From Planctomycetota bacterium (GTDB lineage Bacteria > Planctomycetota > Planctomycetia > Pirellulales > Pirellulaceae): a stretch of 26,860 nucleotides of DNA. This document shows, in pieces, positions 8,721-16,591 of the stretch. The stretch is from the NCBI GenBank assembly GCA_024274855.1, contig JAJSAJ010000847.1, positions 1-26,860 on the forward strand, in the 5' to 3' direction. A model generated the notes under the pieces. The model was given only the letters and a program-made list of their open reading frames with translations. It searched no databases and was not told the DNA's origin. Made by a program: the position numbers and the translations under genes. How positions within the stretch are numbered: the first letter of the stretch is position 1; each line of letters opens with the position of its first letter.

Positions 8721-8854
8721 GGCCTTGATCGTAACGTGGCCCCTCACACGGCAGGGCAAAACTCCTGCTGAGCCGTAACGTCAACCAGCGTCGACACTTT
8801 CACTGGCTCGGCGGGAGCCTCGCCCTCCCATTGGCCCAGCTAACGATCACAGCC
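8721..8854 (+). mobile_element. MITE-like element, copy 1 (~134 bp)
   Basis: The left end GGCCTTGATCGTAACGTGG and the right end, read in reverse complement, GGCTGTGATCGTTAGCTGG are imperfect terminal inverted repeats. The interior holds GC-rich imperfect hairpins and AGTGTCGACGCTGGTTGAC-type sequence shared (inverted) with the copy at 24112-24236. The length and ends match the copy at 21541-21675. There is no coding capacity; short open frames here are by-products of the repeat. No clear target duplication was seen for this copy. Confidence 0.65.
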
Positions 8855-8911
8855 TAAGTATGGCACCCCTGTTTCCGTTTTGGAAAGCTACGGGGATTTC
8901 TAAAGGCCAAG

Positions 8912-9841
8912 TCAGGATTGCGACGTGAATGCCTGACGCAGTTGGCGCACATAGCGGGCACATTCCTGACGGACGTCTCCTTTTTCTTCGTACTCCAGCA
9001 CGATGTAGCCCCGATAGCCAACATCTCCCAGTATCTGAGCCAGACGTTGAAAATCAGAGGGGTGTTTTTTCCCGTCCGGGCCGGAAACCGATACCTTGAT
9101 CTGAACGTTGATCGCAAATGGGGCAATGCGAGCCAAGTCTCCGTAGATATCGTCGGATCGGAAGTTGCCGCTATCCAGGTTCACGCCAAACCATGGGCTG
9201 CGGACATCGTGCACGAGAGACAGCAGTTTGTTGACATCGGCCGTGGGACCGCCGTGGTTTTCCAGTGCCAGGTGAATTCCATGTTGGCCCGCGTATTGGC
9301 AACACTGTTCCATGCCCGCGACGATCAGTTTGTGCGCCTGGTCGGGCGCCATGTCTTTGGGGGGATAGCCGGCAAAAATCCGAATGACCGGAGCACCGAG
9401 GATTTCCGCATAATCGACCCACTGCTTGACCATGGCAATCTGCTCGTCCCGCTTGGGGCCATTTGGCAGAGCGAAGTTGTTGCCCACGGCGGTACCGGAA
9501 ATATCGAGCCCCAAACGAAAACACTGCCGTTTCAGCTGGCGAAGGTATGCGGGTGTGACCGGCGTGGGGAAATAGTACGACGTCAGCTCGGTTCCTTCCA
9601 AACCAAATCGAGCACAGTCATCGATAAAGTCGCTCAAAGTCAACGCAGGTGGCTTGCCCTGAAGTAGCTCGCGGTAACTGTACGCCGCCAGGCTGAACTT
9701 GAACTTCGCATCCCCATTGCGCACGATCGGTTCGATCCCCAAGGCCGGGTGCGATCGGAGCGATGTCCATGCTGCTACGCCGCCGACGACTGTCCCCACC
9801 GCTCGCTGAACAAACGCTCGCCGGTTTACTTGATTTGTCAT
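8912..9841 (-). CDS. Tat-exported sugar phosphate isomerase/epimerase-like protein (xylose isomerase-like TIM barrel)
   Basis: The 309-residue protein begins with a twin-arginine leader (NRRAFVQ at ~6-12, then VVGGVAAW), so folded export is predicted. The mature part fits the AP-endonuclease-2/xylose-isomerase-like TIM barrel: FGLEGTEL (early strand with Glu), APVIRIFAGYPP, HLALENHGG (metal-binding Glu), FGVNLDSGNF (metal-binding Asp), INVQIKVS and YIVLEYEEKGD (last strand with Glu). Planctomycetes carry many such secreted sugar epimerase-like proteins; the substrate is unknown. AGAGGG is just upstream of ATG 9841. The gene sits alone between a MITE-like element (ending 57 bp past its stop) and a strong terminator, inside the segment bounded by the inverted repeats. 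Confidence 0.88.
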   Translation of the reverse strand: MTNQVNRRAFVQRAVGTVVGGVAAWTSLRSHPALGIEPIVRNGDAKFKFSLAAYSYRELLQGKPPALTLSDFIDDCARFGLEGTELTSYYFPTPVTPAYLRQLKRQCFRLGLDISGTAVGNNFALPNGPKRDEQIAMVKQWVDYAEILGAPVIRIFAGYPPKDMAPDQAHKLIVAGMEQCCQYAGQHGIHLALENHGGPTADVNKLLSLVHDVRSPWFGVNLDSGNFRSDDIYGDLARIAPFAINVQIKVSVSGPDGKKHPSDFQRLAQILGDVGYRGYIVLEYEEKGDVRQECARYVRQLRQAFTSQS

Positions 9842-9874
9842 ACGACCCTCTTACTAGCTCAGAAATCAATCCAG

Positions 9875-9915
9875 AAAAAAACCTCAGCAGAACTCGCGTC
9901 GGAGTTCTGCTGAGG
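9875..9915 (-). terminator. Strong rho-independent terminator
   Basis: A perfect 14 bp stem (CCTCAGCAGAACTC at 9882-9895 with GAGTTCTGCTGAGG at 9902-9915) with a 6-base loop is followed on the minus strand by seven T (9875-9881). It ends minus-strand transcription coming from the small ORF region and insulates the isomerase-like gene. A second hairpin, CTATGCC/GGCATAG at 9927-9948, lies just upstream of it on the minus strand. Confidence 0.85.
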
Positions 9916-10210
9916 AACCAGCACAGCTATGCCGAACAGTTGGCATAGCCTCTGTCTTGCAGCGCGCACAAGTCACGGTATTGACAGGGTAACGCGTAAC
10001 TTGTCGCCAACCGTGGCTTTTTGTCAAAGATGGCTCTACGAAGGCAACATCGAGCCGTCTTCCGCAACTGGTTCCCACTTCGGTGCCAAAAGCCGAAACA
10101 CTCGCCACATGTTGATCCGCGGCAACAATGATCTCACCGATTTTCGGTGCAACCTTGCCACACGCCACATACATTTTGACGCCAGGTCCTCCCGTTACGT
10201 AGTACCGCAA
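9884..10210 (-). CDS. Small Cys-pair hypothetical protein (start uncertain, possible frameshift)
   Basis: I do not recognise this protein. A 108-codon frame from TTG 10210 reads plausibly (VKMYVACGKVAPKIGEIIVAADQ..., then a CARC pair and two later Cys). No in-frame ATG lies upstream before a stop; ATG at ~10174 (MYVACGK) is an internal alternative. A strong Shine-Dalgarno (GGAGGTGA) with ideally placed ATG at 10232 opens a different frame that stops after 32 codons, so either a one-base frameshift separates the start from the body, or the leader encodes a short peptide. The stop codon lies inside the strong terminator hairpin, which is unusual and could mean the real end is earlier. The terminator and a candidate promoter support a transcribed unit; the protein itself is less sure. 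Confidence 0.45.
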   Translation of the reverse strand: MRYYVTGGPGVKMYVACGKVAPKIGEIIVAADQHVASVSAFGTEVGTSCGRRLDVAFVEPSLTKSHGWRQVTRYPVNTVTCARCKTEAMPTVRHSCAGSSAELRREFC

Positions 10211-10239
10211 AGGAAACTGCTGTTGCCTTCATGTCAGTT

Positions 10240-10267
10240 CACCTCCACGGTGGCGGCACCTTGGGTG
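10240..10267 (-). promoter_or_regulatory. Possible alternating hairpin over the ribosome binding site
   Basis: On the minus strand four complementary tetramers alternate, CACC-GGTG-CACC-GGTG, separated by 3-5 bases, and the last GGTG is part of the Shine-Dalgarno GGAGGTGA before ATG 10232. The middle CACC can pair with either neighbour, so two mutually exclusive hairpins are possible, one occluding the ribosome site. A translational switch is inference only. Confidence 0.3.
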
Positions 10268-10381
10268 AAACGACCTGTTGCCGGTGTTTCCGCGTTAGGC
10301 GCACGTCTTGCATGCCAGTCCTCGGGTTAGGAGGGCTTTACGGGTTGCGTGATATGCGATAACAGCGGACTCTAGGTCGAT

Positions 10382-10409
10382 AAACTAGCATGGGTCAAGT
10401 AATTGTCAA
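10382..10409 (-). promoter_or_regulatory. Candidate sigma-70 promoter for the small Cys-pair ORF
   Basis: On the minus strand TTGACA (10409-10404) is followed after 16 bp by TAGTTT (10387-10382). The expected transcript would have a ~145-base leader before ATG 10232. The -35 is perfect; the -10 is poor, so this is a candidate. Confidence 0.35.
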
Positions 10410-10535
10410 GCTTATCCCGTGAAAATCGCAGATTTCGACGAGGATATGTGGGAATAAGCCAAGCTGATGCGGGTATCTCAGAGGATGGGCTCGCTCGCCC
10501 CCCCCGGATTCTGGGTGAATTGCGTTTGCTAGACC

Positions 10536-10744
10536 GTTAGCAATCAAGTTCCGCGCGGCGGCAAGAACTTTTCAGGCACTTCGATTTGCGACGTAATTTC
10601 AACGCTAAAACGAACGTGTGGACCTTCGCGAAGTTTGTGCGTTTCTGAATGGCTCCGGCTAGGTTTACTGCGGGACTGCTCCGCCAGCTAAAGCAGGCGG
10701 CTTCTGGAGCGCACTTCTGAATGGTTTCGGCTCGTTCGGGTTAG
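10536..10744 (-). repeat. Right arm of the ~210-220 bp inverted repeat
   Basis: This is the reverse complement of 8482-8701 with scattered substitutions. It includes the core hairpin (CCGCCAGCTAAAGCAGGCGG here), the TTCGCGAAGTTTGTGC block and the inner end GTTAGCAATCAAGTT. It lies about 40 bp past the lipoprotein stop. The two arms enclose 1.83 kb. Confidence 0.85.
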
Positions 10745-10783
10745 AAACGGGTTAGGAAGACAGCCTGTTTCGCTTTAACGCAA

Positions 10784-11380
10784 CTAGCGGATGGTCTTTG
10801 CGTTGGTCGTATCTTGAGGTGGTGACTCGGGACGACTGGCGACCGATTCGGCTTGACGGACTTTGTCGAGCATTTCCTGAGGGTTTTCGAAGTTCAGCAT
10901 CACGACTTCTTCGGAGTCTCCCAATTGGGTGGCCATGCCGGAGACGTGCCACCCGGCGTTTTCCTGGTGCATAATCCAGACGACATCGAATGTTTCCTGG
11001 GTACCATCGTCGTAGCGTTCGGTCCATTGGCATTCGACATAGGCTGTCCCGTCCTTAGGGTACTCAACGCGGCCAACCGTATACGTGGCATTGGGGGTAC
11101 CCGGAGGTTGCACGGTCAAATTTTGGCGAGCAGTTTCTTCGCGAGCACGTGTGGTCAGGAGGGATTCAGCGACTTGATCATCGCCGCTGCGAAGCGCTTC
11201 GAGAAATGCGATAACTGCTTCGCCTGGGTTCTTGTTTTTAAGGCTAGTCGTGTTGGACGCGGGGGTCGACGGACTGGCCGATTCCTGGGAAGCGGGTGGT
11301 GTCGACTCTTTGGGGCCGCCACATCCGACCGCGAACCCAAGTACAGAAACGGTTGCGAGGATCCAAGAAAATCGTTTCAT
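10784..11380 (-). CDS. Predicted lipoprotein, hypothetical
   Basis: A 198-residue protein starts at ATG 11380 with a lipoprotein signal (MKRFSWILATVSVLGFAVGC, lipobox AVGC with lipidated Cys20). A Ser/Pro/Thr-rich linker follows (~22-45), then a globular domain (NPGEAVIAFLEALRSGDDQVAESLLTT..., YPKDGTAYVECQWTERYDDG...FDVVWIMHQENAGWHVSGMA). The pattern of an initial helix pair followed by a curved sheet resembles NTF2/DUF4878-like lipoproteins; this is inferred. AAGGGAA lies ~11 bp upstream of the start. It is 155 bp downstream of der on the same strand and may share its transcript. Frames extending to 11464 lack a ribosome site and would hide the lipobox. Confidence 0.8.
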   Translation of the reverse strand: MKRFSWILATVSVLGFAVGCGGPKESTPPASQESASPSTPASNTTSLKNKNPGEAVIAFLEALRSGDDQVAESLLTTRAREETARQNLTVQPPGTPNATYTVGRVEYPKDGTAYVECQWTERYDDGTQETFDVVWIMHQENAGWHVSGMATQLGDSEEVVMLNFENPQEMLDKVRQAESVASRPESPPQDTTNAKTIR

Positions 11381-11535
11381 TGCTTGTAGATTCCCTTCTA
11401 CTGCTAGCATGCTGGGGAAGAATCGGCATCCAGCCGGTCTCTGCGGGGTGTCGGAGTGTCCCAAGAACGGCCCTCGGTGTCAAGGCGAAAGCCTGGATAG
11501 CTGGCGGTCGCATTGTTGTTTCGGGCCCGGTGCCA

Positions 11536-12882
11536 TCAAGTGTCGGTCGGGTCGCGTCGATCGTGGCCGGATCGTTTGTGAAGATAGAGCTTGATGGGAA
11601 CTTCGCCGATACTCAGTTGGTCCCGAAACACACCGAGCAAATAGCGGCGATAGTCTCGCGAGAAAGCTTTCGGTTTGTTGCAAACCAACACGATTGTCGG
11701 CGGTTGGACGCCGATTTGTGCGGCGTAGTAGATTTTAGGGCGTCGGTTCTTGTAGAGGGCTGGCGGGTGGTGCTCCATCGCTCGGCGTACCAACCGGTTC
11801 AACTCGCCCGTACCGACGCGTCGGCGTGATTGCTTGAACAGCATCTTGGCGTGATTCAGCAGGACCTTCATGTTTTTGCCGGTCTGGCCGGTAATAAACG
11901 CGATCGGCACATACCACATGGTGGGGAACGTGTCGTGCAGATAATGAACCCAGCGTTCAGTCGGCATGTGCTTGGCCATCAAGTCCCATTTGTTGACCAC
12001 GAAAATACACGGGTGGTATTGTTCGGCAACGTACTTGCACAGTTGCTTGTCGACCTGGCTGATTCGCTGGCCCGCGTCAAACATCATCAGCACGACGTCC
12101 GCCCGACGAATACTCTGCTGGGCCCGATGCGTACCGTAGTATTCGATGTCGGTACGAATGCTCTTGCCTTTCCGGAGCCCCGGTGTGTCGATTGCAATGA
12201 ACGATTTGCCGTCCATTTCGAATCGAACATCGACGCTATCGCGAGTCGTTCCCGGCACTTCGCTGACGATCATGCGTTCGGCTCGGGTCAGCGTGTTGAC
12301 AAATGTGCTCTTGCCAACGTTGCGGCGGCCGACGATCGCGACCTTCATCTCCGGTTCCGCCTCGACTTCATCAGCGTCCGCTTCCGGCAGTCGTTCGCGA
12401 AGCAGGTCCAAGACGATCTGTTTGTTCCGATTCTGGTGAACGCTGACCTTCACCAGTTTGCCACGTCCTAGCCGGTAGAACTCGTCCGCTTCGCTATCGA
12501 ACTTCGCGACATCTGTCTTGTTGGCCAGACAAAGAATCGGTTTATCGATATAGCGCAATCGCTTGGCAACGACTTCATCCAATGCTGTAATGCCTGCTCG
12601 CGAGTCGACCACGAACAGGATCACGTCGGCCTGATCAATCGCGATCGCGATCTGATGCTCCACTTGCGATGTCAAATTGTCTACGTCCTCGATGCCAATT
12701 CCACCGGTGTCCACCAATTCGACAAAACGCTGATCGCCAACGTCAACCAGATGGGTAATACGATCCCGTGTGACGCCCGCGACATCGTCAACGATGGCCA
12801 AGCGGCGGCCCGACAGCCAATTGAACAGGCTGGACTTACCAACATTGGGACGACCGACGATAACAACTTGAGGAACAGCCAT
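11536..12882 (-). CDS. der: Ribosome-assembly GTPase Der (EngA)
   Basis: Der is an essential tandem-domain GTPase that binds the 50S subunit during maturation. Domain 1 has G1 GRPNVGKS (10-17), G3 DTGG (58-61) and G4 NKTD (121-124). Domain 2 has G1 GRRNVGKS (185-192), G3 DTPG (232-235) and G4 NKWD (297-300). The KH-like C-terminal domain follows (~355-440, ending in IKLYLHKR). The 448 residues match the family. ATG 12882 (MAVPQVVIVG) is chosen because the open frame continuing to 13530 has no homologous character and Der starts right before G1; a weak GGAAC lies 6 bp upstream. It is divergent from the uracil-DNA glycosylase gene. Nothing appears broken; the first domain's G5 region (VSVHQNRN) is unusual in sequence. 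Confidence 0.97.
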   Translation of the reverse strand: MAVPQVVIVGRPNVGKSSLFNWLSGRRLAIVDDVAGVTRDRITHLVDVGDQRFVELVDTGGIGIEDVDNLTSQVEHQIAIAIDQADVILFVVDSRAGITALDEVVAKRLRYIDKPILCLANKTDVAKFDSEADEFYRLGRGKLVKVSVHQNRNKQIVLDLLRERLPEADADEVEAEPEMKVAIVGRRNVGKSTFVNTLTRAERMIVSEVPGTTRDSVDVRFEMDGKSFIAIDTPGLRKGKSIRTDIEYYGTHRAQQSIRRADVVLMMFDAGQRISQVDKQLCKYVAEQYHPCIFVVNKWDLMAKHMPTERWVHYLHDTFPTMWYVPIAFITGQTGKNMKVLLNHAKMLFKQSRRRVGTGELNRLVRRAMEHHPPALYKNRRPKIYYAAQIGVQPPTIVLVCNKPKAFSRDYRRYLLGVFRDQLSIGEVPIKLYLHKRSGHDRRDPTDT

Positions 12883-13214
12883 GGTTGTTCCATCATAATC
12901 GAACAGGCCATGCGGCAATAGAGACTTCTGTCGAGATATCCGCAGGTAACTCGAGCGTGTCGTGGCCTTTCGCGGCAGACGGCCCACCCGCGGCCTGGCC
13001 GCTTGCCGACGGAACTCAGGACGCCCGGTTGCCCGGTCGCCTCGGGACGGGAAAGCCCGTATACTGAGCCGGCATTCGATCGTTGTCGGTTGGTCGTGCC
13101 GACCGGCCACCGTGCCCCCCCCTGTTCCGGTGGGGACGGTCGGCTTGTTCCGTCGACGTGGTGAATTGACGTGTTTTTTTGTTTTTGCGATTGTCGGGCT
13201 GCTCGAGCCGAAAC
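12883..13214. other. Divergent promoter region between der and the uracil-DNA glycosylase gene
   Basis: The 332 bp hold no gene. A GC-rich interrupted hairpin (GCCACCGTGCCCC against GGGGACGGTCGGC, ~13104-13144) and a T-rich tract (near 13171-13187) lie on the glycosylase side. Promoters for both genes must sit here, but no convincing -35/-10 pair was seen. Confidence 0.4.
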
Positions 13215-14027
13215 ATGGAATCCAATCACCGCCTCCATCGAATCGTATTACAGCAGTTGGAGAGCCTGCAGCGGGCCGGTGTGACCGATCTTCTGCGCCG
13301 TGGCCGGTTGCAGCGTCGGGAACCGAGCTGTGTTCAAGTCGCCAGCTTGCCGTCCGCGCCCTCCTCGAACCCAATTCAGGAGCCCGTTGTGCCCTCTTCA
13401 CGTTCTTCCGAGCGGCCGTTGAGCGAGGACGCCCCAACGCCGATGCCGCGTGAGCAGCGCGTCGCGGCGTTGGAGCAGCTGGCCCAACAGGTCCGTGTTT
13501 GCACTCAGTGCGACGAACTTGCACGTACACGCAATCAAACCGTGTTTGGAGTGGGGGATCCGGAAGCCCGGTTGGTGTTTCTTGGCGAAGCGCCCGGCGC
13601 GGATGAAGATCGGCAGGGCGAGCCGTTTGTGGGGCGCGCCGGCCAGTTGCTGACGAAGATCATCGAGGCGTGCACGTTGCGGCGTGAGCAGGTCTATATC
13701 CTGAACATTTTGAAGTGCCGTCCGCCCGGGAATCGCAACCCATCGCCCGACGAGTCCGCCAATTGTCGCCAATACCTGTTCCGGCAATTAGAGATTATTC
13801 GTCCCGATTTCATTTGCTGCCTGGGCGCTGTCGCCGCTCAGAACCTACTGGAGACGACAGAAACGATTGGACGATTACGAGGGACCTTCCATCAGTTTCG
13901 TGGAATCCGCGTCCTCTGCACCTACCATCCCGCATATCTGCTCCGTAACCCAAGTGCCAAGCGGGCCGCGTGGGATGATATGAAAATATTGATGCGCGAG
14001 ATGGGGATCGAGCTTCCGCGGAAATAA
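13215..14027 (+). CDS. Uracil-DNA glycosylase, family 4 (iron-sulfur)
   Basis: It removes uracil from DNA as the first step of base-excision repair. Numbering is from ATG 13215 (270 residues). The four expected cluster Cys are present: C96 and C99 (CTQC), C168 (LKCRPPGNRNP) and C184 (ANCRQYL). Motif A GEAPGADEDRQGEPFVG (124-140) and motif B HPAYLLR (238-244) are intact. The first ~75 residues are a Pro/Ser/Arg-rich extension with no motif, common in bacterial members once annotated as phage SPO1 polymerase-related proteins. The ribosome site is weak (GAG ~9 bp upstream). The gene diverges from der; with polX in the same window it is a second repair enzyme, but the two are not linked by operon. 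Confidence 0.93.
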   Translation: MESNHRLHRIVLQQLESLQRAGVTDLLRRGRLQRREPSCVQVASLPSAPSSNPIQEPVVPSSRSSERPLSEDAPTPMPREQRVAALEQLAQQVRVCTQCDELARTRNQTVFGVGDPEARLVFLGEAPGADEDRQGEPFVGRAGQLLTKIIEACTLRREQVYILNILKCRPPGNRNPSPDESANCRQYLFRQLEIIRPDFICCLGAVAAQNLLETTETIGRLRGTFHQFRGIRVLCTYHPAYLLRNPSAKRAAWDDMKILMREMGIELPRK

Positions 14028-14033
14028 CGTAGG

Positions 14034-14100
14034 GCGGCAGGGCCGCAACAACTCCGAGCGGCCGCTCGGGGCCTCAATCACCCGCTCCCGTTGGTCGCTG
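14034..14100 (-). repeat. GC-rich intergenic repeat, family D copy 1
   Basis: Read on the minus strand, CGACCAACGGGAGCGGG, then GAGGCCCCGAGCGG and TTGCGGCCCTGCCG match the copy at 23764-23830; a shorter relative lies at 22347-22400. It contains the perfect palindrome CCGAGCGGCCGCTCGG (14054-14069). It lies 7 bp past the glycosylase stop and might double as a weak terminator hairpin. Confidence 0.7.
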
Positions 14101-14317
14101 GAACCTTGTGAGAAACTTAACGATCCTTGAAGTTAGTCATGTAGGGCCCGGCGACCGGCACCTGCGCGAACCGACAGTTTCAGCCGATACAATCGATTGC
14201 CAGATCGCTATGTCGCAGCCGTCTTGAAACGTCCCCCAGGGGAACGTATTTGTCCGTTCTCTTTCAAGCCGACATCCGGACAAAAGAAAATGCCACGGCA
14301 TATCAAGGAGTCTATTC

Positions 14318-14854
14318 ATGAAAACTAGTCTCGTTGTAACGATAACCTGTCCCGATCGACCTGGAATCGTCGAACGGTTCACGGACGTTGTGCGCGGCTT
14401 CGCGGCGAATTGGGAAGATAGCCGCATGGCGCGACTTGGAGGCGACTTTGCCGGCATCGTCAAAATCGGCGTGCCGGCGGACCAGGCTGAATCGCTGACC
14501 GAGGCGCTCCGGGCACTGGCGGACGAGCAGACGACGGTAATCGTCAAGACCGCCCATGCAGTTGACCAAGTACCGGCCGAGTCAAGCCGGCTTTGCCAAC
14601 TGCGTTTGTCCGGTGCCGATCATGAAGGTATTGTCCACACGATTTCGGCTTATCTGGCCGAGCAATCGATCAACGTCGAGGCGATGGAAACCGAAGTGGT
14701 CCCGGCGCCGATGAGTGCCTCGCCCGTGTTTCGAATGAAGGCCAGAATCAAGTTGCCGCCTGGACTGTCACTGGCGGAACTGGTCGACAAGCTGACTGAA
14801 ATTGGTGACCAGCAGGGTGTCGATATCGAGCTGAAGCCGGTCGTCACGAACTGA
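14318..14854 (+). CDS. Double ACT-domain protein (GcvR-like)
   Basis: A 178-residue protein consists of two ACT domains: residues ~3-80 (SLVVTITCPDRPGIVERFTDVV...) and ~92-172 (CQLRLSGADHEGIVHTISAYLAEQSINVEAMETE...). This matches glycine-cleavage regulator GcvR-type proteins, which have two ACT domains and no DNA-binding part and act by binding other proteins or amino acids. The characteristic DRPGIV signature is in the first domain and DHEGIV in the second. A good ribosome site AAGGAG lies 8 bp before ATG 14318. It follows the glycosylase by 290 bp, including repeat D, so it probably has its own promoter. The ligand is unknown. Confidence 0.88.
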   Translation: MKTSLVVTITCPDRPGIVERFTDVVRGFAANWEDSRMARLGGDFAGIVKIGVPADQAESLTEALRALADEQTTVIVKTAHAVDQVPAESSRLCQLRLSGADHEGIVHTISAYLAEQSINVEAMETEVVPAPMSASPVFRMKARIKLPPGLSLAELVDKLTEIGDQQGVDIELKPVVTN

Positions 14855-15178
14855 AAATGGGCGGCTCGGCCGCGTGGTTCGGTTAGTCTGTCTCGCCGGA
14901 ACGGTCTATTTTACAGGGACGCGAGTGCGTCAGTGGGACGGCAGTGCGTCAGTGAGTCGATATAATGTCAGTAGGACAGTATGTTGGCTGTGTGTCTGTA
15001 TTGTGTCATCAATGGGAGGTCGCGGCGTCAAGCCGCCGCATTCCAGGAAAGGGAAGGGGGCTGTCGGCGCGGCTTTGAACTTGCTTTTGGAGCAAGATCG
15101 ACCAACGTTCTTCAGCAATAAGGCACACCTGCAAACTTCTGTCCCAGTAACGATGCGTTAAGGGCCGGCGAATCAATT
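14855..15178. other. Intergenic region, no gene recognised
   Basis: There is no credible coding frame. A 12 bp direct repeat AGTGCGTCAGTG occurs at 14924-14935 and 14943-14954. GC-rich imperfect hairpins (for example GCGGCTCGGCCGC just after the ACT gene stop) occur without a T run. The CCCATGGG-type repeat array begins after this stretch. Confidence 0.4.
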
Positions 15179-15430
15179 GTTGTCGCGTTTACTGGGGACG
15201 TTGCGTTGGTCCCGGTCCCCACGGGCTTGTCCTGTGGGAACCAAAGTCTCTCAAGCTACAGGGCAGCCGAGCGCACGATCCTCCTTAGCTGCGAGCCTGA
15301 TTCAACCATGGGGCAAGCCTATGGGGGTCTGTATGCGGAAGGGGTCTGTACGCGGAAGAGTGCGACACTTCTTAGCTGCGAGCCTGATTCACCCATGGGA
15401 CGAGCCCATGGGGGTCTGTACGCGGAGACA
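15179..15430 (+). repeat. Left CCCATGGG-hairpin repeat array
   Basis: Two tandem units (start 15284 and 15370, ~86 bp apart) contain CTTAGCTGCGAGCCTGATTC followed by a hairpin (CCCATGGG-ACGAG-CCCATGGG at 15391-15411 in unit 2; a decayed version in unit 1) and GGTCTGTACGCGGA. A degenerate copy in the opposite orientation (15179-15262, CCCCACGGGCTTGTCCTGTGGG hairpin) precedes them. The same unit recurs inverted at 19201-19340. Confidence 0.85.
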
Positions 15431-15554
15431 GTGAGGTCGGGTGACAGGTCCATTACTGTTCGCGGCAGTAGTCTGATTAGTGAAGATGAGTGTTCCTGTC
15501 TTCTTTTCCTCCTGTTTGGGGCGTTGCCGATTCAGAAGTTGTGTAAAGTTCGAA

Positions 15555-16493
15555 TCAATCTTCTGAGTGGATTTCGTATTGTTGATGAGGTGATTTCGAT
15601 CGCGTTAGTCGGAACGGCGGTTGCATCGCGAAATCGTCAGACTTGCTGTTTGCGACCTTCGGGTCGACCGGACCGCGGTGAGCGTGCAATAAATAACGCA
15701 CGACAAGTGGCTTGTCACGGCTGACGACCTGTTTCCGCTGCATGCAAGTCGAGGCGATCATCCAGCCATCGCCGCGGACGTGCCAGCGAGCCGGATAATC
15801 CGGGTTGCTCGGATGATCGAAATAGGTAATGCCTTCGGTTGCGTGGTCGGAGGGGGAACCGAGAGGGCCGCTGTAGTCGACCCAGCGAGCGGCCTGACCG
15901 AAGATTGCCGCCTCGCCACTTCGTGCTTCACTGTCGGAGAGTTGCCCGCCTCCGAAATAGACGGAAAGGCTCTTGGCGACGCGAACCCCGAGCAGCCCGA
16001 AGTTCGTCTTGCCGAACTCGACGTGTGCCGCGATCGGTTGGAACGTCGATTGCACCTCCAGTTCCAGCCCGCCATCTTCGGTCGGCCGAACGGCCGCGAT
16101 CATCTGGTGCTGGACCAGTGGCTTCGGATCGTGACCGTCGAACCACTCTAGTTCAACCGCCATCACCGCCCGATCGTCACCGTCCTGGTAACAGAGCCAC
16201 TGTCGCTGGCGGATCCGTGCATCCGTCTGATCTGTCCAGAAATTGTGCCCACCAACGTTGGCATGGGCAAACCAGATACTTCGATGGTGATCGTGATTCG
16301 GCGCGCCCGGGTGTCCCATGCGAGTTAACGATTGGCCGTCCGGCCCAATCATCGGGTAGAAGAAGGGTCTGGGGTATTTGGGGTCATGGTGCCAGCAAAT
16401 TCGCTGTTTCCCGTCGATTTCAAATGCTGTTCGACGGTCCGGTAATGGGATGACCCGGCATCGTTTCAAAAACGTTGATTCGCCATTCGCCAT
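15555..16493 (-). CDS. DUF6807 (PmoA-like) family protein
   Basis: The 312-residue protein has the family hallmarks: FFYPMIGPDGQSLTRMGHPGAPNHDHHRSIWFAHANVGGHNFW near the N-terminus, EFGKTNFGLLGVRVAKSLSVYFGGGQL in the middle, then GEAAIFGQAARWVDYSGP, GITYFDHPSNPDYPARWHVRGDGW and a closing LVVRYLLHAHRGPVD. The HPGAPNHDHHRS histidine cluster suggests a metal or sugar site. Although some databases call the family methane-oxygenase-like (PmoA), it is unrelated to particulate methane monooxygenase in any demonstrated way; carbohydrate metabolism is the likelier setting. A strong AAGGAG sits 6 bp before ATG 16493. The gene lies 98 bp after the ThuA gene on the same strand, a common planctomycete pairing with sugar-utilisation functions. 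No signal peptide. Confidence 0.88.
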   Translation of the reverse strand: MANGESTFLKRCRVIPLPDRRTAFEIDGKQRICWHHDPKYPRPFFYPMIGPDGQSLTRMGHPGAPNHDHHRSIWFAHANVGGHNFWTDQTDARIRQRQWLCYQDGDDRAVMAVELEWFDGHDPKPLVQHQMIAAVRPTEDGGLELEVQSTFQPIAAHVEFGKTNFGLLGVRVAKSLSVYFGGGQLSDSEARSGEAAIFGQAARWVDYSGPLGSPSDHATEGITYFDHPSNPDYPARWHVRGDGWMIASTCMQRKQVVSRDKPLVVRYLLHAHRGPVDPKVANSKSDDFAMQPPFRLTRSKSPHQQYEIHSED

Positions 16494-16591
16494 CAGTTGC
16501 TCCTTCGTAATGCACTAAGCATTGTGCCGCTGCCAACTCAACTGTCTGTCCGGCCATCACGTCCATGCCGCGCGAGTCCAGTCGCTCGCGT

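Noticed and set aside
8587..8784. 65-codon minus-strand frame resembling a small conserved protein
   Set aside because: It lies across the repeat arm and MITE-like copy 1, and a similar peptide arises from copy 3 near 24160. It is explained by the repeat.
12883..13530. Upstream extension of der by 216 codons
   Set aside because: Composition is unlike a protein domain, it overlaps the divergent glycosylase gene, and Der proteins begin directly before the first G1 motif.
15179..15430. CRISPR array
   Set aside because: Only two or three units, with no uniform spacers and no cas genes. These are palindromic intergenic repeats.
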